Shown piece by piece: positions 1 through 11,298 of a stretch of DNA of 64,000 nucleotides (positions are counted from its first letter, which is position 1; every line of letters begins with the position of its first letter). A program made the position numbers and the translations under genes. The notes beneath the pieces are model-generated. The model was not told where the DNA came from and ran no database searches. It saw only the letters and a list, made by a program, of their open reading frames with translations. The stretch spans positions 264,539-328,538 of the forward strand of contig VZTI01002788.1 in the NCBI GenBank assembly GCA_013397865.1. The letters are read 5' to 3'. This DNA comes from Struthidea cinerea. Lineage: Eukaryota > Chordata > Aves > Passeriformes > Corcoracidae.

Positions 1-1442
1 GTTTCTGAATGCTGCAAAGAAAGATGTTGAAGGACTGGGAGTATGTGGGAGCCAGATGGTGAGTCAAGTCTTCCCTGTGAACACCACTACCTTTTCAGTA
101 TTCAAAAGTCTACACATGTTTTCAAGCCTGTATACCTGTTGAACAGAAGAGGATTGGGACTGAAACTGAATTTAGGTAGTCTCGATATGATCTGTAGGGA
201 GCTCAGAGCGGAAGAATGTCTTCCAACATAAGGGTTTGATCCATGGCTAAAACGCCTTTCTTTCATAAATGTCACCGCTCTTTAGACTGTAAATATCACC
301 TGTGTCACGTGTAAAGACAGGTTTTAAAATGGACAGATTTAATGCTTCTTTCTACCACAGGGAGGCTATTATCATCTAAAGGAGAAAATTTATTTTTTTT
401 TTCCTTTTCCTTTGTGCTGCAGTGAAAACGTAGGTGTAAAGCAATACTCTGCCAACATCCTTTACACAGCACATGCAGATGAATTAGAAATAATTGCTGG
501 AAAATCCTTTACTGGAATACACAGAATTCAAAATGAAATCTGCCCCCTCACACCTCAGATGCAGATCCACAAAGGTGGTATATTCACAAGAAATTACCCA
601 TGCTGAGGATCTACCCCATAACCTCACAGAGTTCTTTTTCCACACACTGTGTAAGCAGCCCCCACTTTATAAACTGCATCTACGTATCTACTGGACACAG
701 CAACATCAGATTAACATCTGAGTCCTTACACTGACTCCACACACAGTAAACATACGGTGCATGTCAGAGACATGCAGTAAAACATTAATATAAACGGTGC
801 TGCATGCATTCAGCATAGATTCTTATTGCAGAAACACGCTTAAAGAGTACAGGTTATATATAATTTAAAATTAAAGAAGTGATGGATTTGTTCCCTTTCA
901 GTTTAGACATTCTAGAGGACATGTAAGACCAGAAAGATGGAATGAACAACTGAAAAAAAGATAATGGAAGTAAAGGATTTTTGTTTAATCATATTTCCGC
1001 AAAAGTTATGGATGGAAGAAAATATATGTAGTGAGCCAGGTGTAGTTTTTGCTTGAAAATTTTGACAAAGTGAAATGTTAAAAACTTCTTTTTAATTGAA
1101 GTAAATCTGATTTTTTATGCAGCTATTCAAAATTTTTAAAGAAAAAATTGGAAACAGAAATGTTCAAATAAATTTTTTATTTGCATAGGAATTTCAAAGA
1201 CAAAAATCTATTTTTTTTCTTTTAAAAAATCATGATAAATGTCTTTTTTAAAATAATGAAGCAACAAAACAAGGACACCTAAGTGAAATGATGGCCATAC
1301 AGTTTACTGCAGGAAATCTGAATCCTTTTATTAGCATATGAGCTCAAAAAGTTTCTCCAAGATTTAAGCAGCTGTCTTCTTAGCTAAACTTCTTGAACGT
1401 TGAGGACCCCTCTTTATTGTTCTTGATTTACTTTCCTGGACT
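1..1442. other. AT-rich single-copy stretch, no gene seen
   Basis: Only short open frames (75 codons or fewer) with no recognisable domain occur here. From about 940 to 1260 the DNA is especially A/T rich, with many short A and T runs. I see no repeat family, splice-bounded exon or RNA gene. Confidence 0.5.
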
Positions 1443-1938
1443 TTCACAGAACCACAGAATTGTTACAGTTGGAAGGGATCTCTGGAGGTCACCCAATCCA
1501 AGTTCCTGCCGAGGCAGGGTCACCTGGAGCAGGTGATACAGAAACATGTTCAGGGGGGGTTTGGATGTCTCAGAGAGGAAGACTCCATGCCCTCTCTGGG
1601 CAGCTGTTCCAGTGCTCTGCCACCTTCAACATAAAGATGTTCTTCCTTGTGTTGAGGTAGAACTTCTTGTGTTTTAGTTTATGGACACTTCTCCTCATCA
1701 AGCACCACTGAAAAGAGTCTGGCACCATCCCCTTGGCACCCATTTCTGAGATATTTTTATGCATGGATGAGGTCCCCTATCAGTTGTCTCTTCACCAGAC
1801 TGAACAGGCCCAGTTCCCACAGTTTCTCCTCATGAAAGAGATTCCCAGGATCCCACTGGCCTTCTTGGCTACAGGGGCGCATCGCCGACTCATGGTCAAC
1901 CTGTTATCCACCAAGACTCCCAGGTTCTTTTCTGCAGT
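1443..1938 (-). mobile_element. CR1 LINE fragment, 5'-truncated
   Basis: Read on the minus strand this is the 3' end of a CR1 non-LTR retrotransposon. The plus strand begins with the reversed CR1 tail (cacagaaccacagaattgtt), then the typical ttggaagggatctctggagg block, and runs on into ORF2. A minus-strand frame at 1570-1764 keeps remnants of the ORF2 C-terminus (NTRKNIF and AEHWNSCPERAWSLP, corresponding to the family's DIRKNFF...HWNRLPREV region). The left edge is the element's 3' end. The right edge near 1938 is the truncation point. Stops and frameshifts make it non-functional. The CR1 assignment is strong; the subfamily is not determined. Confidence 0.92.
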
Positions 1939-1949
1939 TTTCTTTTAAA

Positions 1950-1969
1950 ATATGATAAGCTTATCATAT
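1950..1969. repeat. Perfect 20-bp palindrome
   Basis: atatgataagcttatcatat reads the same on both strands, with no loop. It lies about 12 bases past the truncated end of the CR1 copy at 1443-1938. It contains two opposed GATAAG (GATA-factor-type) half-sites around a HindIII-like AAGCTT centre. Whether it marks the insertion junction, binds a factor or is chance cannot be told from one sequence. Confidence 0.9.
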
Positions 1970-3029
1970 AAGATCAGTGCATGTCAGAATTCTGCTTCTG
2001 CAATTGCCAGATCACCCTCAAATCCTACTGCATGTTTCAATTGATAATCTTATTTATTTCCACAAGATAGAGAAGTATGATTTAAAATCCTGCAGGAAAC
2101 AGAGCACTAAGACTTAGGAACACAGCTAGAAATATTCAGATTAAATTGGTTTTCACTTAAAAATGCTCATACATCAATTTGAAAAACCTTGTAGTTCTCT
2201 TAGTTCCTTTTGTGCAAATTCTCTTTGTTCGAGACAGAATTTATCCAGATTTTCATTCTTTGACGTATGAGATCCATGTTTCAAACTTCTGGCTGCTGGA
2301 GATTCTGGATTTCATCCGTTTAGTGAGGCATTGAGTAAAAAATATATAGATAGATGGATAAATATTGATTTTATTGCTGTGGGTTGAAAGAAAAATATTT
2401 GAAATTTGGACCAAAAAAAGTCTGTTTACAAAGATAACCCCTGGATGTTTAGCTCTATTCAGAACTAGAATTTCTGCCTCCAGATCTGTCAACATTTATT
2501 TTCTGAGCTTTAGTTCTTTTCTTCTTCATGACTCAAATTTCTCATTTGTAAAACAAGAATAAGTACACTTTCTCTGGTTATACAGAAGATGTAATTACAA
2601 CTTAATGAAAGCTGACAGAATTGCCAATTTCAGCTGTATATGGTTTGAGAGGAGAACTGAAATTGTTAATTTCTCCTCAAGAAAAAAATCTGGTTTATAT
2701 CATTATGACACATTTGAAACATTTCAATTGACATTTCATCATTTGTATTGTGATGTGGGATGCTATGGAATGGTATTGTATGGTGTGTTATGTAATACTA
2801 AAACATAGAAATGGAAAGCGATTTCAGAAGAAAGATCAAAAAAAAGAAAGAAATAGCTTATTTCAAACAATGTCAAAATGTACTGTGTTGAATTGTGAGA
2901 GCTTTTATCCCATTTTTCTTCTGTGCAATATTATATTGAATCTGACCCAATTTTGTAAAGTGTTTAATTTTTGAGTGAACTGTTCATTGCTGATGGGAAT
3001 GTGGTTTTGTCAAAGATTCTTCTATTTGC
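1970..3029. other. AT-rich single-copy stretch, no gene seen
   Basis: There are short frames only (80 codons or fewer) with no domain signal. A small GATA-like run (atagatagatggata) occurs near 2345. Nothing else is recognised. Confidence 0.45.
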
Positions 3030-3090
3030 TTGAAAAGTGCTGTGAAATCTAAGAGTGAGAAGTGCTATATAAAGACCAAAAATTGCTATA
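3030..3090 (+). mobile_element. Possible ancient LINE/SINE 3' tail
   Basis: The run tgaaaagtgctgtgaaatc followed by gagaagtgctatataaag resembles the pattern GTAAAGCGCTTTGAGATC...GAAAGGCGCTATATAAATG near the 3' end of very old amniote L3/CR1-type LINEs and SINEs derived from them. No ATT-repeat tail survives after it. The copy is diverged, so the call is tentative; related tails appear at 53434-53548 (reversed) and 62615-62692. Confidence 0.4.
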
Positions 3091-4917
3091 ATGGGTCTGA
3101 TCCCAAGCAGGCTAAAGAAAGATGACAGCTCAGATAACTTTCTCCTCTCCCTTTACACAGCTATGTAAGTACCAACCACACTCCTGTTTCCTGATCTCTG
3201 ACGGAAGGATGCCAAGATCTGGGCTTCAATCCTGTGTCAGCCGATACAGAAGAATCGTGGGCAGCATAAATAACATGGCTTTATGTTAGATGGCTGAACT
3301 TTATGAAGTCTTGTAGAGTAAAAACATCCATTGCAGTATTTCCTGTTTCTGGGGTTTATTGCTATAGGTTGCAAGAAAACTATTTGGATTTTGGAAAAAA
3401 GTCTCACAGTTCCTCTTTTCAATGTGGGATCTAGTGGGACAATTAAGGAAAGATGTCATGATCTTACTTCTCAGATGATCATATGAACTAATAAGGTGAC
3501 TGCCTTGGGGTATTTTTAAACATTATTCTCATGGAACATACTAGAAAGCAATAGTTGTAAATATCTATTAGTTGTGCACAAGACTGAGTAAGAGGTTTAA
3601 AAGCTGACGAAGAAGGAGTGCTGACACAGAGATAAAAAAAAAAATATGCACTCACTGACATCAATACAGAATTTTATTTTATCATGTTTATTTACTTAAA
3701 AATCCAGTCTGGAATATACACAAAGAAACAATTATACATGCAGATCAAGTCTGATAGAAAAGAATGTATGAATTTTCCAAGATCTAACATTCAAGTTGAG
3801 CCAAGCCCAGACCAAAGTAACACTCAGAGTAAGGCTGAAAATGTAAAACTTTCTCAGTTTAAGTTGCATGAGAAATGTTTGGGTGTGTTTGGATCAATAC
3901 TTGACTGAGAGCCTGGGTCACCATTGCCTGAGAGCTCAAACACTTGACTCTGCCAAGACAGGATGTGTGTTCTAGGAAGTCAAAGTGCAATCTCACTCGG
4001 TGAAGCATAATGAAAAATCCAGTAGCTATGAATTAGTGACACTAGTGAGGATAAAGGAACAGGGGACCTCAACCTTCCTGCTTCAGGGCATGGATTTTTA
4101 AGAAAGATGAAAGGCATTTTCACCCCTTTTACCCCTGAAGTATGATAGTGAGCAATTGGTTGTTCTGGCTGCAAGTCAGAGTCAATTGCTCCAAAATATC
4201 AAACACTGACCATCACTGATGAGAGGGCAGTAGGAGAGTGGGACTCTTGGGTGCTAATTCTTGTTTGCACACAAAAGCAAGGAATGTAGGCAGATAAATA
4301 CCTCAAAGCTGGGAAAAAAAACCTGTGTGGCTTCTGAGAGTTAGAGGTTGAGACACACAGATCCCTGTGCCTCAAGGTTAAATAAAGTTTTGTCATCCTC
4401 AGCCTCTGAAGTGATTAAATTTGTCCCAGTATCATTAGAAAATGGAATTAGCAGCAATTTGTGGAGCCACAATAGCCTGGGGGTGGTTTCAGCAGATACA
4501 GCGACACCACTCTAATAACAAGGGCTGAGAATGACATGTCACAGTTACTGTTGGTGCTGCTGTTGATTTATGTCAATGCAACAGGCATCCATCATTCAGC
4601 TTTATGCTGATCTCCTGAAAAGTATTTCTGGGTTTGTAAAAGTTACCAAGGCTTTGGTAACTTTGGGATGTGCTGGTGGGTCATGGAGAGATATGCAACA
4701 TCTTGTGAATAATACACCGAAATTGAACATTAGAAGAAGATTTTTGACAATCAGCCTTCAAATAGGAGAAGCAAGAGTAGGAAAGAATGACATCATATCT
4801 AAACACTTTAAAAAGAATAGTAAACCTATTTTTGAAGGATTGAGTAATGTTATAGTGGGAAAAGATAGTACTTGATGATTGTATGAGTCTTCTTCAAGTC
4901 TCTGTGCTTCTGAGAAG
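3091..4917. other. Single-copy stretch, no gene seen
   Basis: Mostly AT-rich sequence with short frames. The longest, 4570-4875 plus (101 codons, starting MSMQQASIIQL), has no recognisable domain, no CpG-rich promoter and no splice context that I can defend. I treat it as chance. Confidence 0.45.
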
Positions 4918-5354
4918 AAAGGCATGCCACATTTCATTTCTGCTTTGTCGAAGTGGTTCAGTCATAAACTGACCCTCTTCATTCTTTATTTCCTCTTTCT
5001 TTGATGATGGGAAGTATTGAGATGATTCACTATGTCCTTTTTTTTTAATGTCCCAAACAATAAAATCCATCAAATTTATTGAAAGTCACAGCAAAATACT
5101 TTTTTTGATGCAATTCAATGCCAAGCTCATAGTGAACCTGAAGTGAACTTTACCTAATCTTTTGGCTTAGGTAGAAACAGTACAAACACGAATTTCATTT
5201 CCCCAACACTATGTAAACGCCCACCCAGTCATTGCAGCAGCTAAGGAAAATGTAAAGATTGTGTTGATAGAGAGAAAGTCTGTGGGTGGTATCCGTGTCA
5301 ACAGACAGTAGGATCCCAAAGTATCAATAAAAATGTATTTAATGCCAACAAATA

Positions 5355-5399
<45 letters not shown>

Positions 5400-5400
5400 G
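4918..5400 (+). other. Possible poly(A)-tailed retrocopy with short direct repeats
   Basis: A segment of about 465 bases ends in AATAAA (5326-5331), then 26 bases, then an uninterrupted run of 37 A (5358-5394). That is the spacing of a polyadenylated transcript end. The sequence aaaggcatg follows the A run (5392-5400) and also occurs at 4918-4926, as a short target-site duplication would. The interior is AT-rich, has no long frame and matches no gene I recognise; it would have to be a 3'-UTR or non-coding RNA copy. The direct repeat is short and partly A-rich, so coincidence is quite possible. CR1 does not leave poly(A) tails, so a real retrocopy would be unusual in a bird. Confidence 0.3.
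5358..5394. repeat. Poly(A) tract, 37 A
   Basis: Uninterrupted run of 37 A on the plus strand, the longest homopolymer in the window. It creates spurious poly-Phe/Lys frames on either strand. Confidence 0.98.
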
Positions 5401-6189
5401 AAAACTAAAAGACATAATTTCCTAAATTCCAACAAAACTGAAATTGTAACCAAGAATTACCTCCAATTCTTCCTACCTGTCTTCTGTTCTGTTTCTTCAC
5501 TCACTTGAAAGTAGATGCTTCTGTTAATCTCCAGATTCACTGCATCAATGCAGCATACAGGAGAGTGGAAAAATCTCTTAGATATCCCAGGCCTTTTATG
5601 CCATGCTCTGAAGAACAGAATCAAATGCGACTTTTGAAATGTTTGGAGAATGCTTTGTGTAAAAGCCATTTTTCTTCCTATGAAATAGGTTGAAAAACTT
5701 GCTTCTCACACAGGAAATAAAATCTTGCTGAACAAAATTAAAGGAAATTATCCTTTTTTTAGCAAAGCAAATATAGTTCCAGATAGGCCATGTAATGGAC
5801 TTGAGAATTAAAATTGTTCCTTAGCATAGAACACCAAACTATTAAATTTAATTTTGTTTATTTTAAATTTATAATCTGTTCTGTACTGCTTAACAACCTT
5901 CCTACTGCTTCCCTACCTCAGCTCTGAACTTAAATTTAGTTGGGAAAAGTGATGCAAAAACACAGGAGCTTAAGATTCTTCCTAAGACCTCATGTAACCT
6001 CTCAAGCCCAATGTTATAATTGTCTGAGCGTTCATGGATTTACTTTTTCTTTGCAGCTTTCTTGAGCTGACATAAAGGTTGACAAGCCTGGTGACATAAC
6101 GGCTATTATTTCAAGTAGTTTCTAAACAATATCATTTTTGTGCCCTTCTGCTTTCAATAAAATTATAGGTTTCTTTATTTTTATGAAAC
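5401..6189. other. AT-rich single-copy stretch, no gene seen
   Basis: Overlapping 62- and 70-codon frames on opposite strands near 5457-5693 show no domain. No repeat family is recognised. Confidence 0.45.
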
Positions 6190-6425
6190 AATGGCTCTCA
6201 GCCCCATGCAATCTTTCCTGGACAAAATACTGATGAGATTGCCATGTCTTGCTATTAATGCAATTATTGCTGCTGATGTCAGTGCAAGCACTGGCTCTGC
6301 TGAGGTCTCCATCCACAGTGCCACTTGTGAGGACAGTCATAAACAATATCTTGTTATTTATCCTGCCTGTGTAAACCAAATAAACACAAATACTACAAAA
6401 AAAAAAAAAAAAAAAAAAAAAAAAA
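6190..6425 (+). other. Transcript-end-like segment closing in poly(A)
   Basis: AATAAA at 6379-6384 is followed 12 bases later by 29 A (6397-6425). The preceding 200 bases are more balanced in composition and hold an open frame (6191-6475 plus) that runs into the A tract. No protein domain is recognisable. It could be a retroposed 3' end, a genuine polyadenylation site with a genomic A tract, or coincidence. After the tract the DNA stays A-rich, with diverged caaataaacacaaatac-like units to about 6535. Confidence 0.25.
6397..6425. repeat. Poly(A) tract, 29 A
   Basis: Uninterrupted run of 29 A, followed by an A-rich, C-interrupted stretch to about 6450. Confidence 0.98.
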
Positions 6426-6882
6426 CAAAAAAACAAAAACCAAATACTTCAAATAAATACAAATGCCACATATAAACACAAATGCTGTGAAATAAAATAA
6501 ACTGCTAATTCAAAATAAATCCAGATAAATAAAAGTAATATGTATGGAGATGCACTGGTGAGAGATCAGGTGGGAGTGTGAAGAGTTGATAATTCTTATT
6601 ACCTTCTTGGGGCTGAAAGCCGAAATGGCTTGTAGGCATCTGCTGGAAATTCAATCAGGTACCTGCACTGTTCAAGCAGGTACTCCCTGCAAAAATCCAA
6701 CATGTGTAGAACTTCACTTAGTGTTTAGGTGTTCCATCCCTGTGCAGTCAGGAGTGGAGGAGGCCTATCAAGATCTCAAGCTTGTCTAAGGCACGAGGAA
6801 ACTTTAAAGGGCTTGCTCCATCCCTTTTCCTCTCTACATCATCCCACTCAGAGGTGTGCTTCTAATAAGGGAATCAAAAAAT

Positions 6883-6962
6883 ATCTTCTTTTTCTTTTTT
6901 TATTTTTTCTTTTTCTTTTTCTTTTTCTTTTTCTTTTTCTTTTTCTTTTTCTTTTTCTTCCT
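6883..6962. repeat. (CTTTTT)n hexanucleotide microsatellite
   Basis: At least nine clean CTTTTT units run from about 6907 to 6960, with an irregular T-rich lead-in from 6883. It yields meaningless poly-Phe/Leu frames. The purine strand is entirely A/G, a polypurine tract. Confidence 0.95.
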
Positions 6963-8631
6963 TAACAAAAATATTTTTTTAATGTCCTTTAGAATCAGTC
7001 AAAAAGAGCAGGGCAGAAGGATATTGGCTCCACCCACATGATGTTGCCTCTACTTGTATGAGGCTGCAAGCACTTAAACTGAAGGAGGAAGAGACAACCA
7101 TGTCGGTGAAAGACATGAAAATTTAGGGGGCCTCAAGAACTTTTTACTTACTCCACCAACACTGGAAGAACTGCCTGTCCAGGCACAAATCTCTAACCCT
7201 CAACTCATGTTCTGAAAACCCACAAACCCTACTGCTGAAACTCATTAATATCTTTCTGCCCAGTCCTGAAATTTGACCCCATACTCCCAATAAACTTGCT
7301 TTCTTCGCTGGTATCTCAATGCTTTTCTTTTATTGGATTGCATCACATACAGTCTAAACCAGATTTCTTTTAGGGACAAAGGGTGGACTGATGCACTCTA
7401 GAGCTGTATCCACTGAGATGAAACCAAAATAAAGAGAACATTAGTGCAACTCATACAGCATTTGGTAGTAGCGCCCATAAATGTGACCACACTTGTCCAA
7501 AAACATAAATGCCAAATTGGATTAAGTTATTTAAAAGCTCCAGGAATGATCTAGAAAAGGAGTACTTATTTTATTAAATTAATTTTGGTTTAGATCAGCA
7601 AAACAAAGTCAGAGAAGGTATTAAGTGTTCCCTGTTAAAGAAATAAACACTAACATAGTGGTTCATTCAGTTTTACTAATGTCCTGGTAAATGGAGGTAC
7701 TGTACTTAACACAAAAGACTATCCAAAGGTAATTCTGCTGGAAGTTAAAGAAATTGCTAACCACCAAAGAAGTTTTATTCTGGAAGAGACTTCCAGCAGG
7801 AACAATGAGCGCAAATGACTTAGGTAATCGGAGGTTTCTTTGCTGGTTTTGCTCGCTGTTTATTTTTTTGAGAATTATTGTGACCACTTTGTTGATGGCA
7901 TTATAAACCTTAGTTTCCTATGACAACAGGTGACTGAATTCCATGATAGAGATGCCTTTCCATCCATGTGTGGTTTTATGCATTATAGGGATACTGACCA
8001 ATGCAACAGACAAACAAGAAACCCAAATAATATATTTATATATTCTGAAGTAGCTGATACACTCAGAAACTGTGCAGGTGAGACAATCCAAATGTACGCA
8101 ATTAACATCCTGCAGTACCTTCCACCTGATTAAACTGGCTATGTACAGCAGAATCCTGAGTTCATTCAGGCAAGCAAAATGGTGTTTATGAATTTTATTT
8201 GAATTTTATGCTCCAGATCCTTACTCTTGAACATATCTTAATAATTTAGTTGAACAACAGATTTGTCTGTGTAAGACTGTTTGGTAATGCATTTTATTCT
8301 ACTAAGTAGTTATTAGGCTGCCTGCCCTAATGACTATGATACAGATGTGGAATTCAAGGAACCTGGGTTTTATTTTGTCATTAATACAGTGCATGACTTT
8401 TTAACAAGTTACTCTCTTACAATAAGAACTTGCATAACTTTGAGTTATTCTGTGAAGCAGGAGCAGCCAGAGAGTTTACTCTTGAAAAATGCTGGTTTCT
8501 CTTCACTGGATATAACAGGAGCATAACCCGCTGCTGAGACCTACATATCTAACCTTTATACATTTAAATTAGATTAATAATTCTGGTGGTATCTTTCAAA
8601 AAATACATTGCACTGAGACAATAATTCATAA
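6963..8631. other. Single-copy stretch; possible LTR-like end near 7.3 kb
   Basis: No gene is seen. The part at 7000-7330 is more C-rich and ends with AATAAACTTGC (from about 7290) followed by T/C-rich DNA, which superficially resembles the R-U5 end of a retroviral LTR, but I could not define both ends. The rest (7.4-8.6 kb) is AT-rich with frames of 74 codons or fewer. Confidence 0.35.
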
Positions 8632-8651
8632 TTTTTTTTTTTTTTTTTTTT
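8632..8651. repeat. Poly(T) tract, 20 T
   Basis: Uninterrupted run of 20 T on the plus strand. It is followed by an A/C-rich stretch to about 8770 and three taaggc units near 8768-8785. Confidence 0.95.
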
Positions 8652-8857
8652 ACCTTTTAGTGTGACTAGTGTCTTATTTCAAAAACAAAGCAAAACAAAA
8701 GAAAACACAAAACCCCAGGAATTAACCAAGAAAAAATCCCCTATGAAAGTCCAAAAAACCCCAAGAGTAAGGCTAAGGCTAAGGATACTAGCTGGAATAA
8801 TGTCCATCAGATAAAATAATAATCCATAACATTAACAACAGATATGGAGAAAATCTT

Positions 8858-9275
8858 TCATAGTATGTTATAGTGGTCTGTTGAAAGGGCCATTAAAGAC
8901 CATCTCATTTCAAAATTCTGCCGTGGGATGGGACACTTCCCACTAGAACAGGTTGTTTAGGACTCTATCCAACCTGGCCTTGAGCTGTTCTTGGTACAGA
9001 GCATACACAAGTTCTCTGGTCTCTCTTTACTACCTTTTGAGTTAAGAATGTCTTCCTAATATGTAATCCAAATCTTACCTCCTTCAGTTTAAAACTATTC
9101 TCCCTTGTAGTGTCACTACCAGCCTGTATAAAAAAATTCTTCTCCCTCCTTTTTATAAGGCCCCTTAAAGTACTAGAAATCCACAGCAAGGTCTGCCTCG
9201 AGCCTTCCCTTCTCCAGGCTGAACAACCCAGGATCTCTCAGGCTTTCCTCATAGAAATGTTCCATCCCTCATCCG
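8858..9275 (-). mobile_element. CR1 LINE fragment, older copy
   Basis: Minus-strand CR1 3' region. On the plus strand it begins with a decayed tail (tcatagtatgttatagtgg) and passes through recognisable blocks: ccattaaagaccatctc, ccaacctggccttgagctg, cttcctaatatgtaatcc and ttctccaggctgaacaaccc. A minus-strand frame at 8965-9189 holds ORF2 C-terminal remnants (SDTTRENSFKLKEVRFGLHI). It is truncated at its 5' end near 9275, about 45 bases from a second CR1 of a different subtype. It is inactive. Confidence 0.9.
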
Positions 9276-9320
9276 TATTTGTTGTACAATAGACAGGGAG
9301 ATCCGTATATAATTTAAAAT

Positions 9321-9625
9321 CCCAATCACAGTACATGCTGAGTTGGAAGAGACCCACAAGTATGATTGAATCCAACTCCTGGGCCAACACCATCCCCAAG
9401 AGTCATGCCTTGTGCCTGAGAGCATTGTCCAAATGCTTCTTGAACAGGCATGGTGTTGGGACCACTTCCCTGGGGAACCTGTTCCAGGTCCCAACCACCT
9501 TCTGGGTGGCAAATATTTTTCAACGTATTTTGCCTTTAAGTTGCTGTGTCTACTCCAACAGATTGTAGTATTTCCCCTTTCAGACCTTTTTTTTCCCCAA
9601 CTTCCTTATCTAGGCTGAACAAAAT
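9321..9625 (-). mobile_element. CR1 LINE fragment, second adjacent copy
   Basis: On the plus strand it starts with the reversed tail cccaatcacagtacatgctg and continues with gttggaagagacccacaag, gagagcattgtccaaatgct and ggggaacctgttccaggtcc, ending near ctaggctgaacaaa. This is a different CR1 subtype from its neighbour at 8858-9275 and closer to the copy at 44426-44891. It is 5'-truncated, with several indels and no usable ORF. Same orientation as the neighbour. Confidence 0.9.
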
Positions 9626-11253
9626 TTACCATGGTATTACATCCTTGCCACCCTAAGAAATGACCCAACCAGGCCACAGGAGGAAGTATTAACAGTGGAA
9701 TACTCCCTGACTCATGGTTTCCCTACCTTAGCATCCCCATTGGTAATATATAATCAGGATTATCCTCTGATCACGATTTTGATTGATTTTTTTTTTTTAA
9801 TGAATAAAACAGGGTTCTCTGGGAGGGGTTAACAGTCATGAGAGCAACTGCTTCTTCTCAGGTAGCCCACCTTGTAGACAAAATGAAGACTGCCCAAATT
9901 ATTACCACCATCAATCTTCCTTGTCTTTAATTTTGCAAAGTAAGGTTATTTCACAAATTAGTAGAAATGAAAAGAACAGACCCAAAACATGGAACACGCT
10001 GGGATCCATTCAGTTTTGTTCTTCCCCAGACTTAGCAAATTAATGTACTGCCTACATAAATGAAGTACCTAAAAATTTTTGTTGAGGGAAGTGAAAAAAG
10101 TGTAAGGGGTGGCAAAAAATTTAATTCCTTTAGGAGAGCTTTTCTATGGAGAGTCCCAGTCTTTCCCTGCACACAATCTTCTCTCACGTGAAGACAAAAT
10201 AGAGATAAAACCCCAAAGAGCAACAATAAAAGAAGTCCTCAACACCCTCTGCAATCACTAAAGTCACAAGAGTTATATCAACAACTTGATCAGATTCATG
10301 TCAGAATTTTGGGCAAGTGAAACGCTTTCAAAGAATTCCCCTAACTCCAGAAAGAAAGGACATTTTTCTAGCTCAGACTGTGATAGAACTGTGACAGCAA
10401 AATTGAGATCCTAAAATCCTGAACAGAAAAACAAGAATAGCTGTTTCAATTCCCATAGCAAAAAAAGGAAGAGAAATTGTAATATCAAGAGATGACATAC
10501 CTGAAGGTTGTATTTTTCTCAGTTCATTTCCATTATGTTGGACTTGCCCTTCCTGACAAGGTCTGAAGAAGATGTAGTTTATCAGGGTGGTTCAAGTGTG
10601 ATAAAGAAGCTGCAAGTTGAGGACGTGAAGGGTTAGGTGCCCTTGAGGAGCGAATGGGCTCAAGTGCTCTGCAAGGATTGATGTTATTAAATTGAATTAT
10701 TATTATTAGCACTTGTACAACATGGGGAATGGATGAGCAAAAGAAGAGAAAAAACTGCACATGAACAAAATTGAAATTAAAATGCAGTGCAGAAAATATC
10801 GCAAGTAAACTATTAACATTTCGTATTTGTAAATATATATCTAACAGATGCTAAATTAAAAAACAAAAAAAGCTGAAGAAAACACAAGCATGTCAGATCA
10901 ACTAGATACTTGTTTCAGACTCTGCCTTAAAATCTGATAAAAATCGGTTCTGGTCCACCAAGCTATGCAGTAACCTGCCTTCCCACAAAACACTCCTTAA
11001 CCCCTTGTAGCTGGGAGCTACATTATGTGTGCCATCGAGCAGTATTTAATTGGAGTCAACAGGCACTTGCTGATACAGGACAATTGTGGCAGCTGGTTCA
11101 TGGACACGGATAATGCTGCATCTAGATTTTTATGGAGAGTTGCATAATGCTGCATCTCCTACGTGTGTCTCTGAGTGGATAGGATTATATATAAATTATA
11201 AAATAAATGTGTTTGCTTGTAAGCACATAGGAGGAAAAATATATAATAAATAC

Positions 11254-11256
<3 letters not shown>
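9626..11256. other. Single-copy stretch, no gene seen
   Basis: AT-rich with short frames (75 codons or fewer) and no domain. A small ttattattatta run sits at about 10697-10710. No repeat family is recognised with confidence. Confidence 0.45.

Positions 11257-11295
<39 letters not shown>
11257..11295. repeat. (AT)n dinucleotide microsatellite
   Basis: About 18-19 uninterrupted AT units, self-complementary and able to extrude a cruciform. Spurious Tyr-Ile frames cross it on both strands. Confidence 0.97.

Positions 11296-11298
<3 letters not shown>

Noticed and set aside
1460..1948. Plus-strand open frames of 66 and 71 codons
   Set aside because: They read the antisense strand of a CR1 element.
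5209..5415. Poly-Phe minus-strand frame
   Set aside because: It is translated from the 37-A homopolymer.
6729..7041. Phe/Leu-rich plus frames with apparent hydrophobic helix
   Set aside because: They translate the CTTTTT microsatellite; no real membrane protein.
9249..9618. Four overlapping frames on both strands
   Set aside because: All lie inside a truncated CR1 copy.
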